Shown here: positions 25,278 through 32,643 of the stretch, piece after piece
Position numbering within the stretch: position 1 is the first letter of the stretch
Layout: the number at the start of each line of letters is the position of its first letter
From: Sulfurovum sp.
GTDB taxonomy: Bacteria > Campylobacterota > Campylobacteria > Campylobacterales > Sulfurovaceae
Direction: 5' to 3'
Assembly: GCA_028696055.1 (NCBI GenBank)
Contig: JAQVHV010000004.1
Coordinates: forward strand, 1-41,827
Length of the DNA: 41,827 nucleotides
Program-made: the position numbers and the translations under genes
The notes under the pieces: model-generated
Database searches by the model: none
Told to the model about the DNA's origin: nothing
The model's input: the letters and a program-made list of their open reading frames with translations, nothing else

Positions 25278-25523
25278 ATGCAGGCAGTTTTTTATTCACA
25301 AGCTAGAAATAATCTAAGAGATATCATCAATAAAGTGTGTGATGACTTTGATGAGTACATCATCACGACGAAAGATGAAAAGTCGGTCGTACTTATATCA
25401 TATGAAGAGTATAGCGCCATGAAAGAGACGATGTATCTATTGTCATCAAAAATCAATAGAGACAGGCTAAATGATGCCGTAGAGCAGATAGAAAGCTTAG
25501 AGTTTACCAAAAGAGAAATTTAA
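25278..25523 (+). CDS. yefM: YefM/Phd-family antitoxin
   Basis: An 81-residue antitoxin of the Phd/YefM fold: MQAVFYSQARNNLRDIINKVCDDF, then VVLISYEEYSAMKETMYLL. It should bind and neutralise YoeB and repress its own operon. The ATG at 25278 is preferred over the track's 25260 because an AGGGG ribosome site lies 6 bases upstream and YefM proteins begin at this point. TGACAATATATTGTCAA at 25249-25265 contains an ATTGTCA/TGACAAT inverted repeat just upstream and could be the autoregulatory operator. Three bases separate it from yoeB. Confidence 0.9.
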   Translation: MQAVFYSQARNNLRDIINKVCDDFDEYIITTKDEKSVVLISYEEYSAMKETMYLLSSKINRDRLNDAVEQIESLEFTKREI

Positions 25524-25526
25524 TCT

Positions 25527-25787
25527 ATGGTTGTAGGTTTCGCCGATAGGGCATGGGAAGACTATCAGCACTGGATACACCATGACAAAAAGATACTCAA
25601 ACGCATCAATCTGCTTTTAGAAGATATCAAAAGGAATCCGACAGATTCAAATGGTTTGGGAAAACCTGAAAGACTAAAAGAAAATTATCAAGGCTATTTT
25701 TCAAGAAGGATCACCGCTGAACACAGATTGGTTTACAAGATCATCGATGACCTGGTTGTAGTAGCACAGTGTAGATATTATTATTAA
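25527..25787 (+). CDS. yoeB: YoeB-family ribosome-dependent mRNA endoribonuclease toxin
   Basis: An 86-residue toxin matching YoeB over its full length: WEDYQHWIHHDKKILKRINLLLEDI, GLGKPERLKENYQGYFSRRI, EHRLVYKI and the C-terminal CRYYY. Catalytic residues expected for YoeB (a Glu in KPERLK, an Arg in SRRI) are present. The C-terminal His-Tyr of E. coli YoeB is replaced by Tyr-Tyr here, a possible difference in activity. It is intact and directly follows yefM. It sits inside a capsule locus as part of a repeat-bounded island. Confidence 0.92.
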   Translation: MVVGFADRAWEDYQHWIHHDKKILKRINLLLEDIKRNPTDSNGLGKPERLKENYQGYFSRRITAEHRLVYKIIDDLVVVAQCRYYY

Positions 25788-25801
25788 GATCATAGGGAGC
25801 T

Positions 25802-25860
25802 GGATCCCCGCCTGCGCGGGAATGACGGCTTTTGACATTCCGGACTTGATCCGGAATCTA
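25802..25860 (+). repeat. Palindromic repeat pair (C then A) between the two toxin-antitoxin modules
   Basis: The C part (GGATCCCCGCCTGCGCGGG...) matches 24628-24654 at 25 of 27 bases. The A part has arms GGA/TCC where the kpsC-N copy has CAG/CTG around the same CTTGA loop, so base changes are paired and the hairpin is kept. It abuts the truncated toxin at 25863. Confidence 0.85.
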
Positions 25861-25862
25861 AT

Positions 25863-26015
25863 GTGGTTCAAAGAAGTGGTGGTATCAGAAATATATACTA
25901 CTACTATGAAGAGAAATATACTTTGTATATGATATATGTTTACGAAAAAAGTAAAACAGAAGATCTGACACCAAAACAGATCGAAATGTTAAAAAAAACA
26001 TTTTTGGGAGAATAA
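25863..26015 (+). pseudogene. N-terminally truncated RelE/HigB-type toxin
   Basis: About 50 codons remain, in one open frame: SGGIRNIYYYYEEKYTLYM then VYEKSKTEDLTPKQIEMLKK, ending with a TAA that overlaps the antitoxin ATG (TAATG). This matches the C-terminal half of HigB/RelE-like toxins of about 105 residues that pair with an XRE antitoxin; the N-terminal half is replaced by the repeat pair. No start codon with a good ribosome site is seen (a GTG opens the frame), so it is probably dead. Confidence 0.75.
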
Positions 26016-26302
26016 TGATGGATGAAAAAAATTTTGAAAGACTAATATCAAGTGCTAAAGAAGTAAAAGAGATCATGAATGGACAAAAAGAGCCGAGTAG
26101 AAAGTTTTTTATTGAGGAGCCAAATCCAAAAGATATAAGAGCCAAGCTTTCTCTTACTCAAGAAAAATTTGCTATGTTAATGAACATAAGCGTTCACACT
26201 CTTAGAAACTGGGAACAAGGTAGACGTCATCCTGAAGGTCCTGCGAGGGTACTTTTGAATGTTGTGAACAATCATCCTGAGGTATTGATGGAAATGGTTT
26301 AA
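26015..26302 (+). CDS. HigA/NadS-type XRE-family antitoxin (orphaned)
   Basis: 95 residues: an N-terminal toxin-binding/linker part and a C-terminal XRE helix-turn-helix (IRAKLSLTQEKFAMLMNISVHTLRNWEQGRRHPEG, about 44-78), followed by a short tail. This order is typical of the reverse-organised HigBA-type modules, with the toxin gene first, as here. The partner toxin is truncated, so the protein is likely an orphan; it may still repress its own promoter or cross-talk with other systems. Start at the ATG overlapping the toxin stop; a second ATG follows immediately. Confidence 0.85.
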   Translation: MMDEKNFERLISSAKEVKEIMNGQKEPSRKFFIEEPNPKDIRAKLSLTQEKFAMLMNISVHTLRNWEQGRRHPEGPARVLLNVVNNHPEVLMEMV

Positions 26303-26336
26303 AGACTTGCTTTTGGTGTTATCCCCAACTATATAA

Positions 26337-26351
26337 GGAATGACGGGGAAG
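26337..26351 (+). repeat. Fragment of palindromic repeat C at right edge of the island
   Basis: AGGAATGACGGGGAA matches the end of the C repeat in kpsC-N (GGGAATGACGGGGAA at 24643-24657) at 14 of 15 bases. It directly abuts the kpsC-N 3' remnant. Confidence 0.65.
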
Positions 26352-26497
26352 CCAATGTCTTTCAAAGAAGAACCCGGAAGCTGACCGTCGAAGAAGCCTA
26401 CATCCTCTACACACGTTACTTTAATCCCTATACAAAACAAAAGAGTGATATTTTCGATACCATTGGAACTATTATTAAACAGAGAGAAAAAACTTGA
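26352..26497 (+). pseudogene. Remnant 3' end of a second kpsC-N allele
   Basis: The open frame reads QRRTRKLTVEEAYILYTRY, then FNPYTKQKSDIFDTIGTII, and stops at 26495-26497. It is homologous to the end of the intact-looking KpsC-N protein (KLTVEEVFAGAYILYTRYHNP) but is diverged and lacks a short VFAG-like stretch, so it is not a recent copy. Its TGA overlaps the TTG start of the KpsC C-module gene, which looks like the original, translationally coupled junction. There is no start and no upstream part. Confidence 0.82.
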
Positions 26498-27594
26498 ATA
26501 CAACACACGCTTACTTTTTCGGATTTTCCCGGTGGAAACACGGGTTTGTCAAACCTTTTTTCAAAGAGTATGGTGCAGGGGAGATGATCTTTGTCAATCC
26601 TCTCTTCTCTTCGCACCTGAAGCTGGCACTAAGAAAAGGGCTGGACGAGCACTCCCATATCTACTTCTGGGGGAGAAAGAACTTTCCGCAGGTAGAAGCC
26701 TATGCCGCTGAACATGGGATACCCGTCTACCGCGTAGAGGACGGGTTTATCCGGTCTGTGGCTCTGGGCTCTGACCTGACGCAGCCGTACTCCCAGGTGA
26801 TCGACAAGAGGGGGATCTACTTCGACCCCACGCAGCCCAGCGACCTTGAGGAGATACTGAGCAGCTATGACTTTGCGAATGACCCGCAGCTGATAGCGCG
26901 GGCAAAAAAGCTCAAAGAAAAGATCATCCTCAACAAGATATCCAAGTACAACGCCGACAGCGACAGAACCGTCGACTTCTCCTCCCAATGGAAAACAGTA
27001 GCACTGGTCGCAGGGCAGGTCGAGGATGATGCCTCGATACAGTATGGTGCCAACGGCATGACAAACCTTGAGCTGCTGCAGACGGTAAAAAAGCATTATC
27101 CCGACCGGTACATCATCTTCAAGCCCCATCCCGATGTACTGAGCGGTAACCGCATAGGGAACATCCCCGAAGAGGAAGCGCTGCGCTACTGCGATACAGT
27201 GATCACCGATATCGGGATGGGAAGCATGCTTGCCGCCGTCGATGAAGTCCATACGATGACCTCCCTGACAGGGTTTGAAGCACTGGTCTACGGAAAGAGG
27301 GTCTATACCTACGGGATGCCGTTTTATGCGGGGTGGGGGCTGACGACCGACAGAGAGCAGTGCAGCAGAAGAGGGCGGAAGCTTGATGTTGATGCGCTGG
27401 TCGCCGCGGTCTATCTGCTCTATCCGCGGTATATCTCTCCAAAGACCATGAAGCAGTGTGAAGCAGAGGAGGTCATCCGCGAACTCAAAGCCCAAAAAGA
27501 GGCCCTGGAGCACTCCTCGCTGCTGCGGGCAAAGTTCAAAACCTACAACTATCTCAGCAGGTTTTCCCAAAAACTGCTGAGCTACCTGAAGTAG
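26494..27594 (+). CDS. kpsC: KpsC C-terminal module as a separate protein (beta-Kdo transferase)
   Basis: 366 residues matching the C-terminal half of KpsC: YFFGFSRWKHGFVKPFF, IYFWGRKNFPQVEA, YRVEDGFIRSVALGSDLT, DKRGIYFDPTQPSDLEEIL, ISKYN, VAGQVEDDASIQYG, IIFKPHPDVLSGNR, DEVHTMTSLTGFEALVYG and MPFYAGWGLTTD. It starts with TTG at 26494, overlapping the remnant's stop. In single-chain KpsC (about 670 residues) this module adds the other Kdo linkage. Its G+C-richer codons match kpsDMTE, so it belongs to the stable export core, not to the AT-rich cassette. Confidence 0.9.
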   Translation: MNTTHAYFFGFSRWKHGFVKPFFKEYGAGEMIFVNPLFSSHLKLALRKGLDEHSHIYFWGRKNFPQVEAYAAEHGIPVYRVEDGFIRSVALGSDLTQPYSQVIDKRGIYFDPTQPSDLEEILSSYDFANDPQLIARAKKLKEKIILNKISKYNADSDRTVDFSSQWKTVALVAGQVEDDASIQYGANGMTNLELLQTVKKHYPDRYIIFKPHPDVLSGNRIGNIPEEEALRYCDTVITDIGMGSMLAAVDEVHTMTSLTGFEALVYGKRVYTYGMPFYAGWGLTTDREQCSRRGRKLDVDALVAAVYLLYPRYISPKTMKQCEAEEVIRELKAQKEALEHSSLLRAKFKTYNYLSRFSQKLLSYLK

Positions 27595-27602
27595 CTGACA
27601 GC

Positions 27603-27620
27603 GTGGGCTGGCAAGCCCAC
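27603..27620. repeat. Hairpin element after kpsC, possible terminator
   Basis: GTGGGCT and AGCCCAC form a perfect 7-bp stem around GGCA, 8 bases after the kpsC stop. GTGGGCT/AGCCCAC hairpins are common scattered repeats in bacterial genomes. A TTAAAAAT tract follows on the plus strand, so it may end the capsule transcript; it also marks where the GNAT gene on the minus strand is cut. Confidence 0.55.
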
Positions 27621-27629
27621 CCTGCGTTA

Positions 27630-27829
27630 AAAATAGGGAGATATGTTCGTGATCTAAGGTTTTTTTCAAAGGTTAGAGCTTTATTGTAAAGAAAATCTTG
27701 CAAGTCTATATTTCTTGAACAGCCAAAAGTATTTAACAGCTTTTTAATTTTTCTATTGGAGTCAGTATTTTCTATGATTTCAGATAAGGGGAATAATGAA
27801 AAAGCCTCATCAAACTGTGAGCGGGTCAT
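27630..27829 (-). pseudogene. Truncated GNAT-type acetyltransferase (probable toxin remnant)
   Basis: The first 65 or so residues resemble the N-terminus of GNAT toxin-like acetyltransferases: FPLSEIIENTDSNRKIKKLL, then FGCSRNIDLQDFLYN and ALTFEKNLRSRTYL. Homology ends at the hairpin element; the rest of the track's 91-residue ORF is read-through into the kpsC end. The acetyl-CoA-binding motif is missing, so it should be inactive. It lies 13 bases downstream of the small gene at 27843-28013 on the same strand. Confidence 0.62.
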
Positions 27830-27842
27830 TCGCTATAGAGGC

Positions 27843-28013
27843 CTAAAAAAGATCTTTGATAGAAAGTTTTCTACCCGATGTTCTTTTTAATTGAGTTTTT
27901 CTTTTTGCGTCAAAATCCTTGACTTTTTTCAAACTTTTTTTGGAAAAAGCATCAAGGACAAGTTTTTCATTTTCTGGTTTAAGTACCATTGTTTCTAAAA
28001 ATGCTTTTGTCAT
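27843..28013 (-). CDS. Small basic protein, putative antitoxin of the truncated GNAT gene
   Basis: A 56-residue ORF too short for the track: MTKAFLETMVLKPENEKLV, then SKKSLKKVKDFDAKRK and ending SGRKLSIKDLF. An AAAGGAAAAGG ribosome site precedes the ATG. It is lysine-rich and could be a small antitoxin given the GNAT-like partner downstream, the usual antitoxin-first order. I do not recognise the family, so the role is inferred from position only. Confidence 0.5.
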   Translation of the reverse strand: MTKAFLETMVLKPENEKLVLDAFSKKSLKKVKDFDAKRKTQLKRTSGRKLSIKDLF

Positions 28014-28078
28014 TTTCGATCCTTTTCCTTTATTTATGTTCTATTTTACACTATTTTGATAAATATAGCAAATATTTA

Positions 28079-28262
28079 TTACCATTTCATTTTTTGAAGA
28101 TGTTTTGCACATTCAATAGATGCTAATTCAAGAGCTTCACTATATCTATCATTGAAAGATTTGAGTATGCTATTGTTTTCCAGTACATTTTATAAGCTTC
28201 TGCTCTTTAATTTTCATCCAGAGTTTTAATATCTTTAAGCGTTTCGAGAGGACAATGATTTT
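28079..28262 (-). pseudogene. Decayed gene fragment with stop and frameshift
   Basis: Two frames on the minus strand together read like one protein tail: HCPLETLKDIKTLDEN, an in-frame TAA, RAEAYKMYWKTIAYS, a frame change, then SFNDRYSEALELASIECAKHL ending KMKW at 28079. No family is recognised. The break pattern suggests a long-dead gene within the graveyard downstream of the capsule locus. Confidence 0.45.
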
Positions 28263-28639
28263 TTGCACCCCAAGGGTACTTCCTTCGGGCGCAAGTTTTT
28301 TCTCTTAGTGAAACGTAGCGGTGACGAAGTCATCACTCTCTTTGAGAAAAAATGAAGAGATAAACACCACCACAGCTTTATTGAGATGGAAATATGAGTG
28401 AACTACCAAATCTCTAAAGAAGATTTGGCTTCCTTGGCTGAGTCTGCCCATAGGGTCTGTGTTGGTTCTCGACAATCCCTTGATAGGGATTTTACGGAGG
28501 TCGAACTCCAACTCATTCCCTACAGGTCTCACATACTCATATATCCAAAGGCGTTACTTTCGACAGTTCCTGCCGTAGATAAGAAATGATAGCGAAAAAA
28601 GATATACAAAATCAAGGCTAACGCCTTGTACGCATTCAT
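28263..28639. other. Non-coding or degraded stretch, possible transposon remnant
   Basis: Two short overlapping ORFs are present (28398-28589 plus, 28305-28532 minus). Neither has a recognisable domain or ribosome site. By position, just before an IS200/IS605-like end, the plus-strand one could be the tail of a TnpB relic, but no TnpB zinc-ribbon or DDE-like motif is seen. Confidence 0.3.
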
Positions 28640-28662
28640 CCCAACGGCTAAAGACCATTGGG
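28640..28662 (+). mobile_element. Possible right-end hairpin of an IS200/IS605-family relic
   Basis: CCCAACGG and CCATTGGG pair with one mismatch around CTAAAGA. The setting (CATTCATCCCAACGGCTAAAG...GGGATTTCTGC) resembles the subterminal hairpins of IS200/IS605 elements as I recall them. No left end, TnpA or TnpB is identifiable here. Confidence 0.35.
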
Positions 28663-28733
28663 ATTTCTGCTAAGAGTGGTTAAAGAAGAATGTAGAAGTG
28701 TAGTCAATATATTAGCAATAATTTTGATCTAAA

Positions 28734-28761
28734 AACGTTATATATTTCAGTATACAATGAT
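28734..28761. promoter_or_regulatory. ModE-box-like operator 1 upstream of the TonB receptor operon
   Basis: AACGTTATATA, six bases (TTTCAG), TATACAATGAT. The ModE consensus I recall is ATCGNTATATA-N6-TATATAACGAT. The left arm matches at 10 of 11 (N counted) and the right arm at 9 of 11, with the exact 6-bp spacer. It lies immediately upstream of the TATAAT -10 box, where a bound repressor would block RNA polymerase. Confidence 0.72.
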
Positions 28762-28766
28762 ATAAT
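28761..28766 (+). promoter_or_regulatory. -10 box of the TonB receptor operon
   Basis: Consensus TATAAT between the two ModE-like sites. It would start the transcript near 28773, leaving a leader of about 70 bases that contains operator 2. Confidence 0.55.
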
Positions 28767-28794
28767 CCTTGCCGAAAAAGTTATTTTTTTAATT

Positions 28795-28822
28795 ATCGTT
28801 ATATATATAATTATACAATGGA
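28795..28822. promoter_or_regulatory. ModE-box-like operator 2 upstream of the TonB receptor operon
   Basis: ATCGTTATATA (perfect left arm), TATAAT as the 6-bp spacer, then TATACAATGGA (weaker right arm). It agrees with operator 1 at 21 of 24 core positions. Centre-to-centre distance from operator 1 is 61 bp, close to six helical turns, so both would lie on the same DNA face. Confidence 0.68.
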
Positions 28823-28843
28823 TAGCTACGTCAAGGAGTATGA

Positions 28844-30844
28844 ATGAAAAAAATTGTCTTATCGGGGGTGGTTGCCGCTCTCCTGGTACTAAACCTTCAT
28901 GCAGAGGTGTTTGAACTGGGGAAGATCAACGTTGCCAGCGAGCTGAATGAAGAGAGGGTCTTTGAGGAGACGACGACCGGGGAAACCATACAGCGGGACA
29001 ATGCGGTAACCGTCAGTGAAGCACTGGACAATATCAGCGGGGTTACGCAGGATACCCAGGGGGGAAGAGCAGAATCAACACTCTATATCAGGGGATTTGA
29101 TGCAAGGAGAATAGGGTTTTTTATCGATGGTGTACCAGTCTATGTCCCCTATGACGGGAACTTTGACTATGGGCGTTTCCTGACTGCCGATATCGCAGAG
29201 ATCGATGTATCAAAAGGGTACTCCTCTGTCGCCTATGGCGCCAATACGATGGGCGGGGTGATCAATGTGATCTCCAAAAAGCCTACCAAAGCGCTGGAAG
29301 GCTCCATCCGAAGCCATGTCGTATTTGACCGTGACGCCGGCTTCGCGAAGCAGGTAAGCGCTCTCAATGTCGGGACACTGCAGGAGAACTACTATATCCA
29401 GTTGGGCGCAAACTACGCCAACCAGGACCACTTCAGGCTGAGTGATGATTTTGAGCCGACCGCCTATCAGCCGGCAGGCGACCGTCTGCGTTCCGAGACA
29501 AAAGATCACAAGGTGAACCTCAAAGCAGGGTATTTTATCGATGCAAATACAGAGCTGGCATTGGGGTATATCAACCAAAAAGGGGAGAAGCAGCAGCCAC
29601 CTGCGACAGATACGGCGTTCAGCAAAGAGAAATACTGGGACTGGCCCTACTGGGACAAGGAGACCGTTTACCTCAATGGGCAGAAGACTTTCGATCACAG
29701 CTATCTGAAAGCGCTGCTCTATTATGACAGGTTCAAAAACTCTTTATACTCCTATGCGGATGATACCTACAGCACCTTCAACAGCAAAGGGTTTACCTTT
29801 AAGAGCAAATACGATGACTACAGCTACGGCGCACGTCTCTCCTATGGAACGGAGATCGGGAAACACCTGATCACACTCTCTGCGAATTATAAAACAGACG
29901 TACACCGCGGCTATGATATCGACAAAACCAATTCCGCTGTTACGATGATCGAAAAATATGAAGACCGTACCCTCTCGCTCGGGATGGAAGATGCCTACAG
30001 GCTTTCTGATCAGCTGGAGCTTCTGGGCGGCATCAGCTATGATAGGAAAAAAGGTGAATATGCCTATGATGAGGACTCGGCGACAGAAGGGATCCCGCTG
30101 GGGACGCAGGACACCTACAACCCGCAGATCGCATTGGTCTATAAGGCAGATGCAAGCAGCATCTACAGGGCAAGTATTGCCAGAAAGACTTATCTGACGT
30201 CGATGAAGGACAGATACAGCAGAAGACTGGGCTCGGCAGAACCGAACCCGGATTTGGAGTCCGAGAAATCCACCCATTTTGAGCTGAGCTATGATAAAAA
30301 GATAGACAATACACAGATAGGCATTACCGGTTTCATCGCCCGGGTGGATGACACGATCCAGAATGTGATTATCGACGACAGCGGTACACCCGGAGATACG
30401 AAAGATGATCTCTTCCAAAACCAGAATATCGGCAAGTTTGAACATCGCGGTATAGAGCTGGATCTGAATTATCGGGGGGAGGGTTTCCAGGCGGGCGGTA
30501 ACTACACCTATCTCTCCCTGGTCAACAAAAGTGACAATGATGCAAAACTGATCGATGTACCAAAACACCAGCTCTTTGCGTATGTCCAAAAAGATCTGAC
30601 CCCAAATCTCTTGCTTTACGGAAATGTCAAAATGAGAAAAGGGGCCTATGAGCAAAAAATGGATCGCAGCTACGTCATCAACCCTACATTTACCACACTC
30701 GATGCCAAAGTGGTCTATACCCCGTGGGAAGATCTTACCACCGAGTTCGGTATCAAGAATCTCACGGATAAGTATTATGCCTATGACAGTGCGTTCCCTA
30801 TGCCAGGGAGGGAGTTCTTTGTGACAATGGAGTATAAGTTCTGA
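28844..30844 (+). CDS. TonB-dependent outer-membrane receptor, probable molybdate/tungstate-responsive
   Basis: A 666-residue TonB-dependent receptor: signal peptide (KKIVLSGVVAALLVLNLHA), plug domain (about 40-150; VTVSEALDNISGVTQDTQGGR, LYIRGFDARRIGFFIDGVPVY, GANTMGGVINVISKKPT) and a 22-strand-type barrel ending in FFVTMEYKF with the terminal Phe. The TonB box is not clear; FELGKINVAS after the signal may serve. An AAGGAG ribosome site precedes the ATG. Family members import ferric siderophores, haem, cobalamin and other chelates. The ModE-like operators and the coupled binding protein point to Mo or W here; that is inference. Confidence 0.93.
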   Translation: MKKIVLSGVVAALLVLNLHAEVFELGKINVASELNEERVFEETTTGETIQRDNAVTVSEALDNISGVTQDTQGGRAESTLYIRGFDARRIGFFIDGVPVYVPYDGNFDYGRFLTADIAEIDVSKGYSSVAYGANTMGGVINVISKKPTKALEGSIRSHVVFDRDAGFAKQVSALNVGTLQENYYIQLGANYANQDHFRLSDDFEPTAYQPAGDRLRSETKDHKVNLKAGYFIDANTELALGYINQKGEKQQPPATDTAFSKEKYWDWPYWDKETVYLNGQKTFDHSYLKALLYYDRFKNSLYSYADDTYSTFNSKGFTFKSKYDDYSYGARLSYGTEIGKHLITLSANYKTDVHRGYDIDKTNSAVTMIEKYEDRTLSLGMEDAYRLSDQLELLGGISYDRKKGEYAYDEDSATEGIPLGTQDTYNPQIALVYKADASSIYRASIARKTYLTSMKDRYSRRLGSAEPNPDLESEKSTHFELSYDKKIDNTQIGITGFIARVDDTIQNVIIDDSGTPGDTKDDLFQNQNIGKFEHRGIELDLNYRGEGFQAGGNYTYLSLVNKSDNDAKLIDVPKHQLFAYVQKDLTPNLLLYGNVKMRKGAYEQKMDRSYVINPTFTTLDAKVVYTPWEDLTTEFGIKNLTDKYYAYDSAFPMPGREFFVTMEYKF

Positions 30845-31641
30845 TGAAAAAAATTATTTTATTTTTTATGCTACTGCTGTCAGTACACCTCCACGCCGAT
30901 GCAAAACCGCTGCGTGTTGCGGTGATCGGCGGTATCACGATGAGCGGATTGTGGGAAGAGATCTCTGCCGCGTTTGAAAAAAAGTACGGGATACCAACCG
31001 AGCTCGTCGTCACGGGACCCAAAGGGGTCCTGAACGCCTATGCGCAAAAGCATCCGGTGGACTTCATCACGATGCACTCCAGCGACACGATCTCCAATCT
31101 CGCTTCAAGCGGGATGATCGAAGGGCTGACTCCGTGGATACACAATGCCCAGATGCTTATCTCGGAGCGATCCAACCCTGCAAAGATCAGCGACAGCGAC
31201 ACGATCGAGGCCGCGCTGAAGAAGATCGAGGAGACCAACAGCACCTTCATGATACACCTGAGCGGAGGGACCTTTGAAGTCTTTCATGAAATAAGCAGCC
31301 GCTATGCATTTTATCCCAATGTCGTTCTGACACAAAAAAAGCACGGTTTTCTAAAAGATGTGGTATCCCGGAAAGCCTATACGCTCTTTGGTGTGATCCC
31401 TTTTCTGATGCAAAAACACTCCGATCCGGATATCAGAGGGTATCTGATCGATGCGGAGGCGCTGCACAGACCCTATCTGGCAGCAACTGGGACCATCGAA
31501 AGGATAGGGGAAGAGCGCTACCGAAATGCCAGGCTCCTGGTAGAGTTTTTGACTTCTCCTGAAGTACAGCAGCTGATCCGTGACTTCAGGCTTAAAGCGT
31601 TCCCGCAGGTCCCTGTCTTTTTCCCGGCAAGAGCCAGATAA
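30844..31641 (+). CDS. Periplasmic binding protein, TupA/ModA-like (oxyanion)
   Basis: A 265-residue secreted substrate-binding protein. Signal peptide KIILFFMLLLSVHLHADA, then RVAVIGGITMSGLWEEISAAF, ELVVTGPKGVLNAYAQ and a hinge region followed by IHLSGGTFEVFHEI. The lobe pattern (AAFEKKYGI...GPKGVL...VDFITMHSSD) recalls the tungstate-binding TupA and related PBP-like proteins. Its ATG overlaps the receptor stop (TGATG), so the two are translationally coupled. No permease or ATPase follows in this operon; one elsewhere, or an outer-membrane-linked role, must be assumed. Other anions are possible. Confidence 0.8.
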   Translation: MKKIILFFMLLLSVHLHADAKPLRVAVIGGITMSGLWEEISAAFEKKYGIPTELVVTGPKGVLNAYAQKHPVDFITMHSSDTISNLASSGMIEGLTPWIHNAQMLISERSNPAKISDSDTIEAALKKIEETNSTFMIHLSGGTFEVFHEISSRYAFYPNVVLTQKKHGFLKDVVSRKAYTLFGVIPFLMQKHSDPDIRGYLIDAEALHRPYLAATGTIERIGEERYRNARLLVEFLTSPEVQQLIRDFRLKAFPQVPVFFPARAR

Positions 31642-31734
31642 AGAGGACCTGGAAAATACAGCATCAGTGCATTACGTCCGATACATGTATGCGCATAGAT
31701 CTATGCGTTGTCAAAATCTTTTCAAGGAGATGAA

Positions 31735-32541
31735 ATGGGGATAGAAAAAACAAATCTTTCGGAAATAGATTTTTCCAATCTTTATAGCCGGCAAATGGAA
31801 AACTCGACGTTTCAGGGCAAAAGCGCAGCAGACTGGGATGAAAAATCGAAAAACTATCTTGCATCGATGAAAGAGAGCGACTATCTCAAGAGAATGATGG
31901 AGATGATCGATCTGACGGGTGCGGAAACGCTGCTTGATATCGGCTGCGGGCCGGGGACCCTCTCTGTTCCTTTGGCTAAAAAGCTCAAACATGTCTTTGC
32001 GCTTGACTATTCCAACGGGATGTTGGCCAGCCTGGCTGAAGCGTGCCGGGCGCAAGGGGTGGAAAATGTTATCCCTTTGAACCGTTCATGGGAGGAGGAT
32101 TGGAGTGATATACCGCAAGCTGATATCGTGATCGCATCAAGATCACTGGAGGTGAAAGAGATAAAAAAGGTATTGGAAAAAATCGTATCCAAGGCAAAAA
32201 GAAAAGTCTATCTTACCTTCAAAGTCGGTGGAAGTTTTGTTGATGAAGAGATACTGGAGCAGATCCAACGCAAAGTCATACCCAGACCCGATTATATCTA
32301 TCTTGTCCATACGCTTCATCAGATGGGTATCTATGCCAAAATTGATTTTATACGATCCAAAAACAATAAATTCAAGAGTAACGATAGCGAAAGTTTTATC
32401 AAGAAGGTACGGTGGAGCCTTGGGGAACTCACTCCTTTTGAAGAGGAAGCGCTGAAAACCTACTTTCAGAATGTTTATCATAAAAAACAGGATCAAAGTT
32501 TTACAGACTGGGCATTGCTTTCATGGGAGGTCAATCTATGA
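31735..32541 (+). CDS. Class I SAM-dependent methyltransferase in the Mo/W-type operon
   Basis: 268 residues from the ATG at 31735 (AAGGAGATGAA upstream; the track's TTG start at 31708 has none). Motif I is LLDIGCGPGTLSVPLAKKL, followed by the acidic post-I ALDYSNGML and motif-IV-like ADIVIASRSL. Substrate cannot be read. Being in a metal-uptake-type operon it may methylate a chelator or a cofactor precursor; it could equally be an unrelated passenger. The 93-base gap after the binding protein has no obvious terminator. Confidence 0.85.
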   Translation: MGIEKTNLSEIDFSNLYSRQMENSTFQGKSAADWDEKSKNYLASMKESDYLKRMMEMIDLTGAETLLDIGCGPGTLSVPLAKKLKHVFALDYSNGMLASLAEACRAQGVENVIPLNRSWEEDWSDIPQADIVIASRSLEVKEIKKVLEKIVSKAKRKVYLTFKVGGSFVDEEILEQIQRKVIPRPDYIYLVHTLHQMGIYAKIDFIRSKNNKFKSNDSESFIKKVRWSLGELTPFEEEALKTYFQNVYHKKQDQSFTDWALLSWEVNL

Positions 32542-32643
32542 AATCTATGGTTTTCGGGCTATACTTTCCAGGTGTCAAGAGATTTGTACTATACTATTAG
32601 ATATGATGAAGATAAATACCAATTTAATCGTAAGGAGAATAAA

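Noticed and set aside
25260-26350. A complete prophage, ICE or integron in the kpsC gap
   Set aside because: No integrase, transposase, att site or attC-like sites; only TA genes and short repeats.
28398-28589. 63-residue ORF as a real gene or certain TnpB relic
   Set aside because: No start signal, no domain and a competing antisense ORF; the TnpB idea rests only on its position next to a hairpin.
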